From contig OX485805.1 in assembly GCA_950295325.1 (NCBI GenBank), positions 7,688,501 to 7,752,500 on the forward strand: a stretch of 64,000 nucleotides of DNA, in the 5' to 3' direction. Below, piece by piece: positions 12,702 to 25,800 of this stretch. The translations under genes and the position numbers were made by a program. The notes under the pieces are model-generated. The model ran no database searches. It was not told the DNA's origin and saw nothing but the letters and a program-made list of their open reading frames with translations. Numbering within the stretch: position 1 is the stretch's first letter; every line of letters starts with the position of its first letter. This DNA is from Polytrichum commune (lineage: Eukaryota; Streptophyta; Polytrichopsida; Polytrichales; Polytrichaceae).

Positions 12702-14856
12702 ATTGCGAACTCCGAGGACGCAGAATTGCCAACAAGAACCTCAAATTGTGTCTGTCGAGATTGAATTGTGTTCTAATCATCGCCACTTGAACCCTAAAGC
12801 TCTGCTTGCTGACAGTGAAAATTGCCAAAGGAATGTGCAGATTGCGGCAAGGCTTCGTCACCAAGTTTCTCTCTTTATTGGCTAATTTCTCTTTATAAAG
12901 TTTAGGGCCCTATTGTGTGCAACTTCCAACTCCAAACATAATTCTAAGGTGGGTGTTATTTGGTTTGTTTTTCATGTTCAACTTCTACCGATAAGACTTA
13001 CACAATAAAACTTGTGTTGCATTAGCAAATCTATAATGAAACATATGCAAAAACCGGATTGAAAATCAGACATGCCCTGATTTAGTTATGATTATCGGAA
13101 GTGAATTTTTCTTGATTTTTGAATTGGAGATATACTAGGTCCTCCCAATTGTGTTCATTGTTAAGTGTAGAGTACTTAGGGTGAGTTTCCATGTAGGCCG
13201 CTTGCCCACTAGATTCTAGATAATAATGGGTTGGAGGTGTTCGCATGCAGTTAAGCACAAGCCACCATCCAACCACATTTTGGTGGTCCGCTAGAATGTG
13301 CAGGGCCATGGACACATGTTGTAAGACCCCCATGTGCCCACTAAGTAATCTTAAACCTACAAGTGCCAATCACTAAGGATTTGAAGACCGGTTTTAAGAG
13401 GAGGAGGAGGTTAGTAGGTGGTCCCGGATATGAGAAGATAGGAGTAGCTAGTTGGCACATACAAACCCTACCCCACTAGATTTCCTCTACATTTGGGTGG
13501 GTTTTTCCTTATTCACACTAGAATGTGTTGAGCAAGCGGTCTACATGAAAATTCGCCCTTATTAACCCCTAACTTCCCTAGCAACCAATTTATGGTTGAT
13601 GGATGGTTTCTTCCTTACATTAACCCACCTAACTCATTCATCCACAATCAAAATAACTTTAAACATCAAGCCAACATGGTTTTCTACGCATGGACTCATT
13701 TGCCATGCAATTTGTAGATGATTAGAATGTGTAAAAATATGTCATAACATTATTGAATCATATGGGTCAGTTCCATGACATTGGAATATGTCAATTATAT
13801 CATGTGGGCCCCCAAACAAAGTAGGAATAATTGTTTACTATTCATACATTCAAACTGAACTTGGAAATATGCTTGGAGTTATCTCCCGGCACTATGCCCA
13901 AGAATCAATGTTCATCACAGTAATATTTGAAGGAAATATTGTTCATCCTAGTATTATTCCCCAAAATAATATTCATAGCATCACTATCATTGAAAATACT
14001 AACATTATTCACAATATTCTTGCTATTGATATTGGCACTATTCATTATTCGTACGGTGTCAACTTCTTCCTGTGAAGGTAGATAGTTGCGGCATGCCTAT
14101 GTTAGATGCTAAATATAGACTGTAATACAACCATGTAGCTAAACTAATGTTATGGTCAAAGTGGGAAGTGATCATGTTTTTGTTGTGTTGGGAGCTCTTG
14201 TGAGGGTGTAGTTTGACTCCAATCAATGTTTGCCACTTCAATGCAAATTTTGCATTAACATCAAAGATATAAATTTTGGTCAAACTATTTTTTTATTTTT
14301 TATTTTTCTTGTTAATGTTCGTGTAGAATTGGCCTTTGTGCTCACATTGACTGTTCGATTTAATATTTGGACACTCTCAAATTTTTAAGGAATTCTTTGC
14401 ATATATGTGGCTAGAAATATGGGACAATTTGCATATAAACCACTTTTTTAAGGTGAAAAAGGTCATTTTGTGTAATCTAAAATTAGAAAACCTTATGTCA
14501 TTTTTCATGGACTAATAATTAAAAGATCCCAAAGATTATATACTTGGATGACATCATCACATTTTGGATGAATGTGTAAATAATTGGATGGTTTTTTTAA
14601 TAAAAATTTCCCTAGGACTATTTGGGCAAAATATATCCATAAAATTTTAGATACATGAAGAGAAACTATTCTCAAAATTATTTTCAAATATTTTTGCACT
14701 GTTGTTTTTGATAGTTCGAACAAAGCGCCTTCAATGATTTGAGGTGGTTGATGAAGTAGAGGTAGTGTAGAGTGCTCTCAAGGTGCATAAGTTGACCCCT
14801 AAAGTCTTGCCAATGATGAGATCCCCACATATCATCTGGGAATAAGGTATACTTAA

Positions 14857-15219
14857 TACACTCTAAACTCCGTAATATCAACCTCCTTAATGTCACTCCT
14901 TCTTTTATATCTTGAAACCCTAGGGAACGGGTGTTCTTAGTTTGAATCTCACTTCTTATTGTCATGTTTCTCTCCCATATATCATGGATTCTAACATCAA
15001 ATTAAAACACCAAAGAATTCAAACCACATGTTCGCATGTATCACATGCTTAACATTATAATTATTGTCATTGTTTGCACTATTGACTTTATGTTATTCCA
15101 TAATATCATGTGCTACGCTAACTCTATGTTATCACGCATCCATGTTCACACTACATAACTCCTTAATATCACATGCATTTTGGTTGCCACAAACATGATA
15201 TTGTGTAGTTTAGAGTGTA
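14857..15219. repeat. Inverted-repeat element, MITE-like
   Basis: The left end TACACTCTAAACT is matched by AGTTTAGAGTGTA at 15207-15219, and similarity extends inward through an AATATCA block. It is about 363 bp long with no coding region. I could not define a target-site duplication, so this may be a decayed MITE or a chance inverted repeat. Confidence 0.4.
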
Positions 15220-15220
15220 G

Positions 15221-15448
15221 TCCTATTAGTGTGGGTGGAAATAAATAATGTGGGTCCAAGACTTGGGGTCTTCCCATTAGTCTTGAGATTTCTGACCAAT
15301 ACCTTACACTAAATAAAATATTCATCCACATGGATTCCCAAGGAAAAAAACAAATAGTGGACCCACACCAATATTAAAGTAGAGATTTGACGTTGGTTGA
15401 CAATTAACACGGGTTCCGGAGAATCATTGTGGTCCACACTAATAGGAT
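15221..15448. repeat. Short inverted repeat, possible MITE
   Basis: TCCTATTAGTGTGG at 15221-15234 is the reverse complement of CCACACTAATAGGA at 15435-15448, and GTGGGTCCA lies inside the left arm opposite TGGACCCAC inside the right arm. No target-site duplication is clear. Confidence 0.4.
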
Positions 15449-17560
15449 GTTCAGTGTACTTAATAACATGTGTACAATAAGAAACATGTGTCTCGTGATT
15501 CAATTGATGTCTTGAAAGTGTTCTCAACTCATAAGAAAATCTTTGAACTTATCATCACTGTACAATATTGAAAATTTTCTAACATGCAATTGTTTGAATA
15601 AAAAAATAAAATTGTTGATAGTAAGATACGTGTTCATCTGAGTCTTCATATTTAATGCATTTAACACCTTAGACCACTTTAAATGAATGAAAAAGAATTG
15701 CATCAATTTTTTTTTGGGTTTGAATGATTTCACATCAATGTCTTGTCTTCCCCAACCTATTGTCAATACATTCCATTGCATCTTATGATAATGATATATC
15801 GGAAGTGTGTGTTGTGTGTTCATTTCAATTTTGTCTAGAATCACATCATTTGAACATTCCATTTCAAACTTGTATGAGAGTTTTCTTGCATAAGAAAATT
15901 GAGGACTACCTATACAACATGTAAATTTGTAAGTGATATTCCCCACAATATGACTAGGTGCAAATGTGAATTATAATTAAAAATTTGAAATTTTGATTGT
16001 TACAAAGTATCTTGGAGACCACATAGCATTACTCAGCTCTTCAGTTGTGTTATGTGGGACCATAGATCAAGTGGCTATAAGTATCCTTTAATTATGGGAT
16101 TCCATGTTCGTGGGGAGCACTAATGTTGTGCACTCTGAAGGTTTTGACAAACAACTATAGATTCAGAGTTTTTTAATTACAACTTCTTTCTTTAGAAACT
16201 AACCATCATCTAGCTACTTAATAAAGCTATGCATGGTGTACTTTCCTTGGTATTTTCAACACGAATGTTGAATATGTGTGGAGGTGGTGATGTGATCATA
16301 CGAAGGCCTTTACACCACATTCCGTTAAAGTTCCATTAAAGTTCCGTTAAACAAACGCCAACTGCAATGGTTGCATTGTCTTTCTCTAATCATAGAGGTG
16401 CTCATGCACAAATTTGGGACCACAAAAGCCATTAAATACTATATTTGCCATAATTGTAGTTAAGTTGGTGTCAAATTAATGGGTAATGATCCTTGACTAG
16501 TTGTGGGTGACAATTGCTTGTTTGTGATTGTTCATTTATATTGGAGAAGCTTTGATCGTGGCACATGAATGTCAAGCAAATTTGGCTCACCTTTTGATGA
16601 ATATGGTGATTATGGAGGGGTTTGCACGAGATGTATAAGATTGTTTGTCATGAGATGACAAAGTGGTCCACTTGACTTGTAGTCAACTTAGACATTGGTT
16701 TGAAGATGGAATTAGGAGCAACTATGATGTTGTTTCGACTTTAACGGATTTTGCAATTCTCTCATGTTGATGTCCCACTATTAAGAAAAAATAGTTTAGT
16801 GTGACTTGGAGAACAAATCCTACACAAATATGCCTCACCACCTCTTATTACCAATTCAAGAGAATCTAAACATATATTTCTTGTGTACAACAACAATACG
16901 AGGTTAGGTTTGAGAAATTTATCAGCACAACAAGCTTAAGTTCATCTTGAAGCGTACTTTATTAGAGGTGATGCACATGGATTTTCTCACCGGCTGACTT
17001 TCTGGGCAGGTTGCAATAAAAGAATGTTGGTTCGTCAAAAAAACTTGCGTTGTATTACATAATTAGGTGACGACAATTCCATGGTTGTCAATTCAAGCTC
17101 ATCGCCTCAATATGCAATACTAGCTATAATGTCTACTTATACATTTTATTAAAAAATTCGTAATGGTTCATATATGAATACAATTGAAATTTGTGGATAA
17201 TATATAGTTTTTTTAAATTATTTAAAATTTCATAACTCATTTTATAACAAACAACTTAGAAATGCTGTTAGAAACAAGTTGGTTTAATATCACTAAATTT
17301 TATATAAAATAATATGTTACAAAATTGAACTTCAATTGTAATTAAGCCATGATCATTTAAGAGTAAACTTTGAGCATCATTAGGCACTCAAGAACATCAG
17401 AATTTGGAAGTCTATGTGATGTTTCCAAATATGATATTGACAATATTACCTAAATTATCCACATGATATCAAGTGTGAATAGGAACTTATCTTTAACCAT
17501 AATTGCATGGGGTGAGATTTAAATTTAGTTTTTTAAAGTGTTGAAGTGGAAGTTGAACAA

Positions 17561-17966
17561 CTACATTAAATAGGTAGATTAGTGTTAGATGAAGATTAGT
17601 GTTAGAGCCAATAGTTACCCAAAACACTAAATGTCACTTGAAAGTACAATTAGTGTTACAATTTCCTTTGTCTTTATTTTGCATTGTCAAAGTTGAGTTC
17701 CATTAAGTTTGAATTTTGTAATATCAAATTCCTAGCATATTACATTTTCTATGAGGCTCACATATTCTACCTCCAATTCTTCATTTGAAGATCTACAAAA
17801 AATGTCATCTAACACTAAATGCGCTTTTGTAAATATTCAAAGTTACTAATTGGTACAAATAGTGTTAGAGTTGACATTTAGTGTTCTAACACTATGAAGA
17901 CAATTGACATTTAGCGTTTTCGTCGACTATTAGTGTTTCCAACACTAATCTACCTATTTAGTGTAG
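17561..17966. mobile_element. MITE with about 26-bp terminal inverted repeats
   Basis: The left end CTACATTAAATAGGTAGATT is mirrored at 17941-17966; the right arm read inward is CTACACTAAATAGGTAGATT, then TAGTGTT in both. The 406-bp element carries many subterminal copies of a TTAGTGTTAGA-like motif in both orientations. No coding capacity. The direct flanks are not clearly duplicated (TTGAACAA against TTTGACAC), so the superfamily is unresolved; the inner CACTA of the right end hints at CACTA. Confidence 0.7.
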
Positions 17967-18876
17967 TTTGACACCTTGTACTTAGGATTTTGATTACACA
18001 AGAAACCAAAGAAACAATTAGAGAAGGCTTCAAAGGCGATTTATATATCATCTAGGTGTCTCATATTAGTTTTATTAGGACACTCATAGTGTTATTTCAT
18101 GTTATTTTAGGGTTTAAAGTCTCAATTCACTCAAGTTAACATAATGATTTCAAACTCATTCAATCACAATACATACATTTTGTGGCTGTCACTCATCTTT
18201 ACACAAATTACTCGGGCTATAGTCTAGCAGTTAATTCATTTTATTTGGACCAAGTGGAGTGCACAAGCATAGGCACAACCATCGGCAATAACCTTGCATA
18301 GGTATCAATTTTGAGTCTTATTGCCAAAGCCAACATCATTTTGGTATCAACAATAGTCTTGGATTAATTAATTTTAAATGGAAATTGAAATTGCAATGTA
18401 GTTATCCTTACAACATTTTCAATCTTCATTTATTAAATATGATTGTAATTATATTGTATGGCAATTGTCTTTTACTTAGTTTTGATTCAACGAAAGTTAT
18501 TACTCAACTTCGATTCTTTTAGATCATCTCATCCTTTAGATTATGGCTTGGTAGTTTCATTATAGGTGGCTTCAATTCCAGATTTCAGTATCTTTGTACC
18601 TTTTAGAACTTGTATGGTTATGGACCTCTTTGTCCTTTAAACACCTTATTGGGTGTCGCTTGGAAGACCATGACGTGAATGAAGTGTCTCTTCAACTTTC
18701 CCAAGGCTATTGACCTTCCGAATTCCTTTGCCCAAAAAACTCCATCTGCAAAAGACAATGGGTAGCCTGCAACATACTACAATGACATAAAAGTAATTGA
18801 GACTCCTTTCTTTATAAGAAACATGTAACTGGTTGGACTTGATTGATTATGCACAAAAATCTTCCTAGACACTGGA
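17967..18876. other. AT-rich intergenic DNA
   Basis: No gene or element recognised. The last 60 bases resemble, in degraded form, the repeat unit that opens duplication 2 copy A. Confidence 0.4.
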
Positions 18877-21206
18877 TAGAGCTAAACAAATGGCTTAATC
18901 TCAAACCTACTAAATCTCTCCAAGTCTTTTTCCAAGAAAAATGGGTTTTTACAAAAACGCAAATTCCTACGGCTGTCAATGTTGTCACCTTCTCCTTCAC
19001 GTTATGTCAATGATAGCACATTTTGCACTTCCAAAATGAAGCAATCTTGTAGACCTTGGACAACTGCCAAAATAATTATAGTTAACTATATTTTTTTTCA
19101 ATACATTTTAGAAAACGACTATAGTTAATTAAAAAAATTCCAAACTAATTTGAAGAACAACTACAATTAATTAGAAAATTTTCAAATAATTATAACTATG
19201 TTCGCCTCTTGATTTGCTTCAGTTGAGGGTCTTTAATATGCGTGGGCTATTAAGGATCATCAAGAAACGTCTTTATACGATCACTCATAATGTTGGGCTC
19301 TAGAAATCTCCATGTACACCACCAACACAACTAATACACTAGTGACACTATAACACTACAACATAATCCCGTGAACATGTTGCGCTCAACTTTAGTTAGC
19401 TAGATATATATAACCATATTTAACTATATATTCTAGTAGACCAAATTTAGAATAACAATAATTAACTACATTTTTTGGTAGGTCAAATTGCGAACAACTA
19501 TAGTTACGAAAGACAACCAATTAACTAATAATTGATTAGTTGGTTAGTTGTCCAAGGTCTACAATCTTAGACAATCTTGTACAATCTTCAAAACATTGCA
19601 TACTAGTCACCTTGGACCATATCGGAACAACAAGAATGGTGGTAAAGGAAAAAACATTGAGATGACCTAAATGGGTCTCTCAATCAGTATCCAAGCATGC
19701 TTCAAAGGGCCATGCGCTAGGATCTTGACCGATCAATGCACAAAAATCTCCATGGAAACTGGTATGAGCTAAACAAATGGCTTAAACCCTAACCTACGAA
19801 ATCTCTCCAAGTCTTTGTTCCAAGAATGGTAGGTTTGAATGAAGGTAAGGTACATGCCGTGGTTGGACTTGGAATCATTAGGATCTTAACCGATTATGCT
19901 CAAAAATCTCCCAAGGCATTCATGTCATAAACACATGTGCTTACTTGAAGCCTTGAAGCCTTCTCAAAATCTTTGATTCGTGGTTCCTACATGCCCCTTA
20001 AACCCTAAATACTAAACCCTAACCCATCCAAATCCTCAACCATGAGGTTGCTTCCTTGGTGATATATGGCAGGGAAATGTGACAACAAGGAGGAGTATTT
20101 GAACTGAGCACATATGTTCCCTAGTGTTTGGAGATATAAGAAAGGATGTGACATTACGGAGTGTGGCATTACAAAGGTTAAGGTGTATGTGAACATCTTA
20201 TATTCATGATTGAAGTGAAGGTTCTCGTGCTCATTAAATAATCATATATTTGATCTCCTTCAACTACATCAAATGTTGAACCTAGAAAGTTTATCGTTTT
20301 CGAAGCACGCAGTCCAGTCTCTTTTGAACACACATCTTTTGACATCCGTTCTTGAAACCACACCAAATCACATGCCACCCAAATACAGGTGTCCAATTAA
20401 GATAAGTAACGAAATTAGGCACATCTACCTTAATGTGAGAAGTAACAATGAATTACGTTTACCCAGAATCCCGTACAGAATCCACCGTCCTTTTTATGGA
20501 CGGTGCAGATGGCTCCCCCAGACTGCTTCCTAGACTCTCTGGAAGCTAGGAGGAAGCTTCCGCGACTTGGCCGACAAGTTTTGTTTATTGTGAAAGCCGT
20601 GTACAGACACTGCATTGTCCCAAAACAGCAACTTAATATGTGCTTGGACACTCTCCAGGGAGCAGTGTGCAGACACGCATTGGAATCATTTGTCTCCGAA
20701 GTTGCATTGCAAGGGTGCTGTAGTAGTAGTAAGGTCAGCTTGTGAACTACGCTCTGCGTGATTCGGTGCACGAATTGGCGCTTTTTATAAGAAGGATTTT
20801 AACGGTGGAAGGAGACTTTGCGATTTTAATGTACAGTACAGCAGCTCGGAGGAGCTTCAAAGAGAGATATCGTGCCGACTAAGCTACATACCGATTCTGT
20901 GCAGACACATGGTGTCACGTGAAGTGGTAGATGCGCACATGTGAACTTTTTTCGACTTCCAAGTTGCCTGCGAGTTATAAATCCCCCTGTAAGTTGCCTC
21001 GATCGATTGTTGCAATTTTTAGTACTATTCAGGAGATCATCTAAGGTTTGTTAATGAAGTGTAGAGAGCAATTCGAATGTCTCCTACTTCGCGCACCTCT
21101 GTTTAGTTACAAATGGAAGCCTAAGCTGAAGCATGCTCCGGAGGTCTGGGCAAAGGTATTCATAGTATCGTCATTGTGTATCTTTATGTCGGAGTTTAAT
21201 TTCCAG
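18877..21206. repeat. Segmental duplication 2, copy A
   Basis: It matches 60843-64000 in the same orientation with small indels and scattered substitutions. Copy B is cut by the window edge, so the true right border lies beyond 21206. It holds a 514-bp MITE, internal direct repeats of a GAGCTAAACAAATGGCTT unit (near 18879 and 19772), and a GC-richer block at 20390-21250 that probably serves as upstream leader or promoter DNA of the trihelix gene. The solo LTR of copy B is absent here (empty site near 20361). Confidence 0.9.
19049..19562. mobile_element. 514-bp MITE with GTAGACCTTGGACAAC inverted termini
   Basis: Terminal inverted repeats GTAGACCTTGGACAACT (left) and AGTTGTCCAAGGTCTAC (right) are flanked by the direct repeat AATCTT at 19043-19048 and 19563-19568. 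The interior is packed with ACTATAGTTA and TTAATTA palindromic motifs. It was inherited by duplication copy B (61016-61522). No coding capacity; superfamily uncertain. Confidence 0.75.
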
Positions 21207-21300
21207 GCGCGGAGGACAGCAATTGACAATCACTACGTGCGCGGGAGGTGCAGATTAAGTATTACAGTGTCGTAATGTGTTTTTGCACTCTAACAAAGAA
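20430..21300 (+). promoter_or_regulatory. Conserved upstream block of the trihelix gene
   Basis: This block is more GC-rich than its surroundings and is kept between duplication copies A and B (63210 to the window end). An 80-codon frame at 20503-20745 stays open in both copies, even across a 3-bp TAG repeat difference, but it has no recognisable domain. I read the block as leader or promoter sequence; a small upstream frame or first exon is the alternative. The short CTTTTTATAAG near 20780 is TATA-like. Confidence 0.35.
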
Positions 21301-21727
21301 GAACATTTGACAAGATCACTTCTACAGTTGCTTATCACTGTAACTTCTGTTGGCAGGTTGAATCAGGTTATGAAGGCATGTCATTGCATTGCTATGATCT
21401 CCTCGTTATCTCTCGAAATCTTAACAAAAATTTAGGAATGCTCAATTCAGAAAATGCTTCAAGTTCTTGACGCCAAAAAAAATTACATAAGCCACACAGT
21501 TATGACCGGATTAAGTTTCTAAGAGATCCAGACAAGCATTTATAAGGAAGGAAGCTGATATTATTCTAAGTTCTCCACATTTGAACTTCTTCTTTGTTTA
21601 TATTGTTCGACTTATAGTCTATGGCACAGTAACAGAGAGCTTCATCGTGAAGTGTGCTTGACATCCTAATTCTAAACATCCTTATTACAAAGAAGTATCT
21701 CGATTGATACATCTGAAACTTTCTTCA

Positions 21728-21911
21728 ATGGCCATGGGAGAAACCTGGGCGGATGATCATGAGCTGAACAATCGAAGCGATCTTGATGTCTCAATACTCG
21801 ATCAAGGAATATCGCATCAGGATCTGGAACCATTTTTGCAAGCATCCGATGCTGATCACTATTTCACGGGTGCAGATCACGACGACCACATGACACAAAC
21901 TTTGGAAGCAG
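21728..21911 (+). CDS. Trihelix protein gene, exon 1
   Basis: The first ATG of the frame (21728, with a second at 21734) starts an acidic N-terminal region rich in Asp, Glu, His and Leu. The exon ends GAAGCAG followed by the donor GTAAGT and is in phase with the next exon, where the split Gly codon is completed. No DNA-binding domain lies in this part. Joined to 22109-22839 it gives 305 uninterrupted codons. The conserved duplication block lies just upstream. Confidence 0.65.
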
Positions 21912-22108
21912 GTAAGTGCAGCCTCGTCCACACTTAAACTTCACTGAAACGTAAGACAGTTCACATTTCCTAGTCAAATGAGGATATTTTGTGAAAGATT
22001 ATTTTCCATGTCAATCAGAGTGTTTAGAAATTTAATCGTGTTTACCTGTGCATAAGGCTGTAGGATCTTAGTTTCTATACGCTTGCTAATTGTTTTCAAC
22101 CGGAGCAG

Positions 22109-22839
22109 GCTCGGAACTCGTATACGGCACATTGATGTATAGTGATATCAATGGACTTAGCTTTTCCAATGATTATAATGGCGGAAGACAGCATGGGATG
22201 TCAGAGGTAAATGAACGGAACCTGTTTGGACACCATGAGGGACATGATGAAGAGACTCCTCATTCTCCAGATCCCCTTCCTAAAAAGAAAATGAAGGCAA
22301 AGGGCGAATTACAGTCACGATATAGAACTTCGAATTGGACGGAGATGCAGACGGAGTATTTGGTTGAGTGTAAGAAGGAATGCAATCGTGCTAAAGAACG
22401 TGGACTTGGGTTTGCCAAGGACGCTTTTGCTTCCAATGACTGGAACAAAATCTCCAGCAAATTCTCAGAGAGGTTTGCAGGTGATCCCGATAACTTCAAA
22501 ACAAGCAAGCAATGTCGATTAAGGTGGGACACTCTTCTGAAGGCCTTTAAGAAAATAAAAGCGCATTGCAAATCATTGGGAATTAAGCACACTGAATTGA
22601 ACAAGGAGGATTTGTCCAAGTTGGAGTTGGCAACAACCTTGAGGACAGATTGGTATGACACTATTGACAAGTTTTGCCCTCCAAGAAGTAAAAAAGGGAA
22701 GCAAAAGATTTCCTCTTTGAAATTCAATCCAGGAGGTGTTGATCATGAAGGGTCGGCCAATTTATCACTTGAGAATGCTTCAGCCTCTTCATCCCAGATT
22801 GAAGTGCAGGCACCAGAGAAGAAGCGATGCGAACAAATT
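22109..22839 (+). CDS. Trihelix (Myb/SANT-like) DNA-binding domain, exon 2
   Basis: The exon opens after the acceptor GGAGCAG and ends at GAACAAATT before the donor GTAAGT (phase 0). After a basic KKKMKAKG stretch come the tryptophan-spaced helices of a trihelix or Myb/SANT-like domain: SNWTEMQTEYL, NDWNKISSKFSERF, then CRLRWDTLLKAFKKIK, then DWYDTIDKFCP. A second basic stretch (RSKKGKQK) could be a nuclear localisation signal, and a Ser-rich linker follows. Trihelix proteins are plant nuclear transcription factors that bind GT-rich DNA. The minus-strand frame at 22260-22727 is a shadow. Read through, the frame stops near 22947 inside the intron, so a short unspliced protein is the alternative to the fusion model. 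Confidence 0.78.
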
Positions 22840-25800
22840 GTAAGTATTTATTTGTGTTTTGGCTGCAATTCTTCAATTATTGTGTCTGTTGTCGTCACAT
22901 CCTCGGGGCGATCACACTCCCTTATGTTTCATAACCATGTGCAATAAAAATTTGCTACCCTGTATTATATGCCATAGATAATTTTTAAAATTATGATATT
23001 TTTTCTACATATACATGATCATTGATAATATCTTTTTTAAAATATTTAGGCATCTTCATTTTTTGTAGTAATTGTTTTAGTTCAATTTTGCATCATTCTA
23101 ACTAGATACGGTATGTTTTTTTAAGAAAACAAATCTTCAAATTTGGTTATCATTCTTTACTATGTAATATATACCGTGTATACTCATGGAAAAAAAAATT
23201 GATAAAATTCTGACCCATTTTGGTGATGCTTTATGATTTTTTTATTTTTTTTATTTTTTAAACGCACGTGGTGTTCAACTTGACAATGGAGTGCACCCCC
23301 TGGGGTCACATCCTACCTCATAGCACACATGTACATTACCATACACCCAACTATCACTAGAAAATCAGGTGATCATTCAATAACTTGGTCGAGCCCAACA
23401 AAGTAACTATACATATATGCATGCAAGACCAACTTATAAGTTGGAAAAAATAAAAATACTTTTGAATTGTTCTGCACAAATTAAAAGCTTCGATAAAGAA
23501 CTATGAAACAAAGTACTCACTTAGGCAGAGGTCACACACAATGGGATTCTAAAAATTTGTTGCATATTCACCATTTTTCAAGGCAAACAATGGAAGCTAA
23601 ATTCTCATTGGACAAAGTAATAAGATTAAATGCATGCTAACATCTCTTATACATGAAGGAGTGGTGCTTTTTGTCTGTGACCCCGATTTAATTTCTAGTT
23701 TGTCGCCCCTCCAGACCACTACTGACATGCCTATTATAATTTGCTACATGAAAAAACTTAAACGTTTAAAATTTTGGATTATGAGTAGACACCTATAATA
23801 TGTAAACATCTATACGGATGGATTTGTCAAAAAACTTCAGCTATGGTTGTTGAAACTAAGGTCACATTTTTTGGATAAATTTGAGTGAGATAGGGCGTGG
23901 GAAGTTAGCGGTTGAACTGATTGCACCAAACGGTTGGGCCCAACTTCAACTTATTTAATGATTTTGTTGAGTTTAACTTTATGGTATTTAGTGTCACTTA
24001 CTATATAGGGTTACACAATGCTTTAACATTTTGCTGAGAATTAAATTTTCATGACATAAAGTCCATACAACCCTTTTAACTTTTTTTGGTAAAACTTGAA
24101 ATCTATAATAAGGAGTTTTGACCTTGTGTAGTTCCAAATAATAAGTGATACTATATACCATAAAAAATGTACCATTCAACTTATCATGTGTAGGTTGCAA
24201 ATTGTACCCATATCTTCAGAGTTCTATCACTTACACAAACACATGTCAAGAAGTTTAAACCAATTGAGAATAGCGAGATTGGAATGCTCTTAACATTGTC
24301 TCCACAGGAGCTTTGTTTTCAAGAAGAGAGTAAGAGGATAGAAATTCAATCGTTAGTGTAGAATGAATAATTCATTCTATTTTTTATTTTTTAAATATTG
24401 TTGTTGAATGGTATACTTACCGAGTAAGTGTCCAGCACGGGCCATCACTAGTTAAATTACACGAGTTCAGAGAAGACAAAAAGGAAAAACAAGAAGTTAC
24501 CTAATTTAGGGACAATTCACACCAATGGATATCTTTCCTTAATAACATTGTGGTTATTCTTGTCTAAAATTACACTTGGTCCATTGTCAACTCACGTCAT
24601 ACATGAAGTTATCATTGCCAAGTTAAGTTATTGCATAGGCATAACCTAACAACAAAGTTAGTGTCTAACCTTGGTGGTAGCTTACCATACGTGTACTCTT
24701 AAGAATGGTGAACTAAATTTAAAGGAACCATGGTAGTGACTAGTGACTTAATAATGATCAAATGACATGTAGATGTGCTTACAAGTGGCAAGCAAGGTGC
24801 TTTTAATGATGACCATGTGCGAGTAGAAGTATTGTTGTAAGTCACATTAAATAAGTGACATCTTTTTGTGAAGTTGCATGTAGGTGTGAATGAAATGACA
24901 TTCAAATTAGCTTAAAATTAGGTTGTTTTACCATGAGGATTGATAAATTTAACAATTACAATTAGGACTTAGCCCGCATCGATGTGAATCATCCCTTAAA
25001 CTCATAAGTCTTGTCTTTGGACATAGTTTAGTATAAGTGCTTAGCTTACTACATTTTGGGTTGAGGTATGTAACTCTTTACACCCTAATATCTTAAGCAC
25101 CTAGTTTGATGGTGAGATCAATCAACACATAAAAATGTAAGGTGTATTGGTATCAGAAATAATAAGCTTGAACTAGAGGTGAGTTGAAGATGGTCCCATG
25201 TGAACCAATATAAATCAATCAACATGGTTAGGCAATCAAAAGGTCATCATTAGTAACTTCTCCTATGTGCAATATGTGTCTCATAATAATTTAGAAGCCT
25301 TACATAGACTAACACACTTTTGTAAAAGCCTTCATTGAGGATTTTTGAGGCATAGTTTTTATAAGTACCTCACCTTTTGAGGTCAAATATCTATTTTATG
25401 AAAATTTTATATGAAGAAAAAACCATCCTTATGCACTTTCTAAATCTCAAATTCTAGGTGCAATGTCTTCACTAAGTATGAAGGTTTGAGCTACATCTAC
25501 TCTCCTAGATTTGGATACTGAATAAATGACAAAGTTGAAGGTATCAAGTATTTTTCTCAATCAACCAAAGATTTTTTTGAGTTGGATCTAATGTGATTAT
25601 GTTTATTGTCCACAACACTATGATGTGTGCACAAATAATCTTATATTTTATAATTTTAAATGTCAATAGAGTTTTTGGTAATGACCATGATGACGACTAC
25701 ATCAATATGTGATTCATGTCAAACCATGTGACATACATTAACATAGTTGTGACAAATATGGCACTTCTTTGTGCACCACATCACACTTTACGAGTATGAT

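Larger units (their letters stand above)
9133..12979. repeat. Segmental duplication 1, copy 1
   Basis: Near-identical by eye to 42979-47114 in the same orientation. Similarity begins at AAGATTACAAC and ends at TTTTTCATGTTC; outside those points the two copies diverge at once. It contains a broken MYND zinc-finger reading frame (minus), its flanking tandem repeats, and a SINE missing from the other copy. Removing the copy-specific insertions and the 117-bp deletion of copy 2 makes the lengths agree to within about 20 bp. Confidence 0.93.
12980..17560. other. AT-rich intergenic DNA
   Basis: No gene recognised. It contains two adjacent inverted-repeat structures at 14857-15219 and 15221-15448 (listed separately). 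The open frames at 13788-14075 and 15524-15946 lack family features and have the AT-rich composition of the background. Confidence 0.45.

Noticed and set aside
12300-12764. 154-codon plus-strand frame (and 115-codon counterpart at 46555-46902)
   Set aside because: Antisense to the MYND reading frame; it survives in both copies only because the 117-bp deletion is a multiple of three.
19995-20035. Telomere-like CCCTAAA words
   Set aside because: Only a few imperfect copies in AT-rich DNA; no tandem tract.
22260-22727. 155-codon minus-strand frame
   Set aside because: It lies antisense to the trihelix exon, whose frame has recognisable domain motifs and splice borders.
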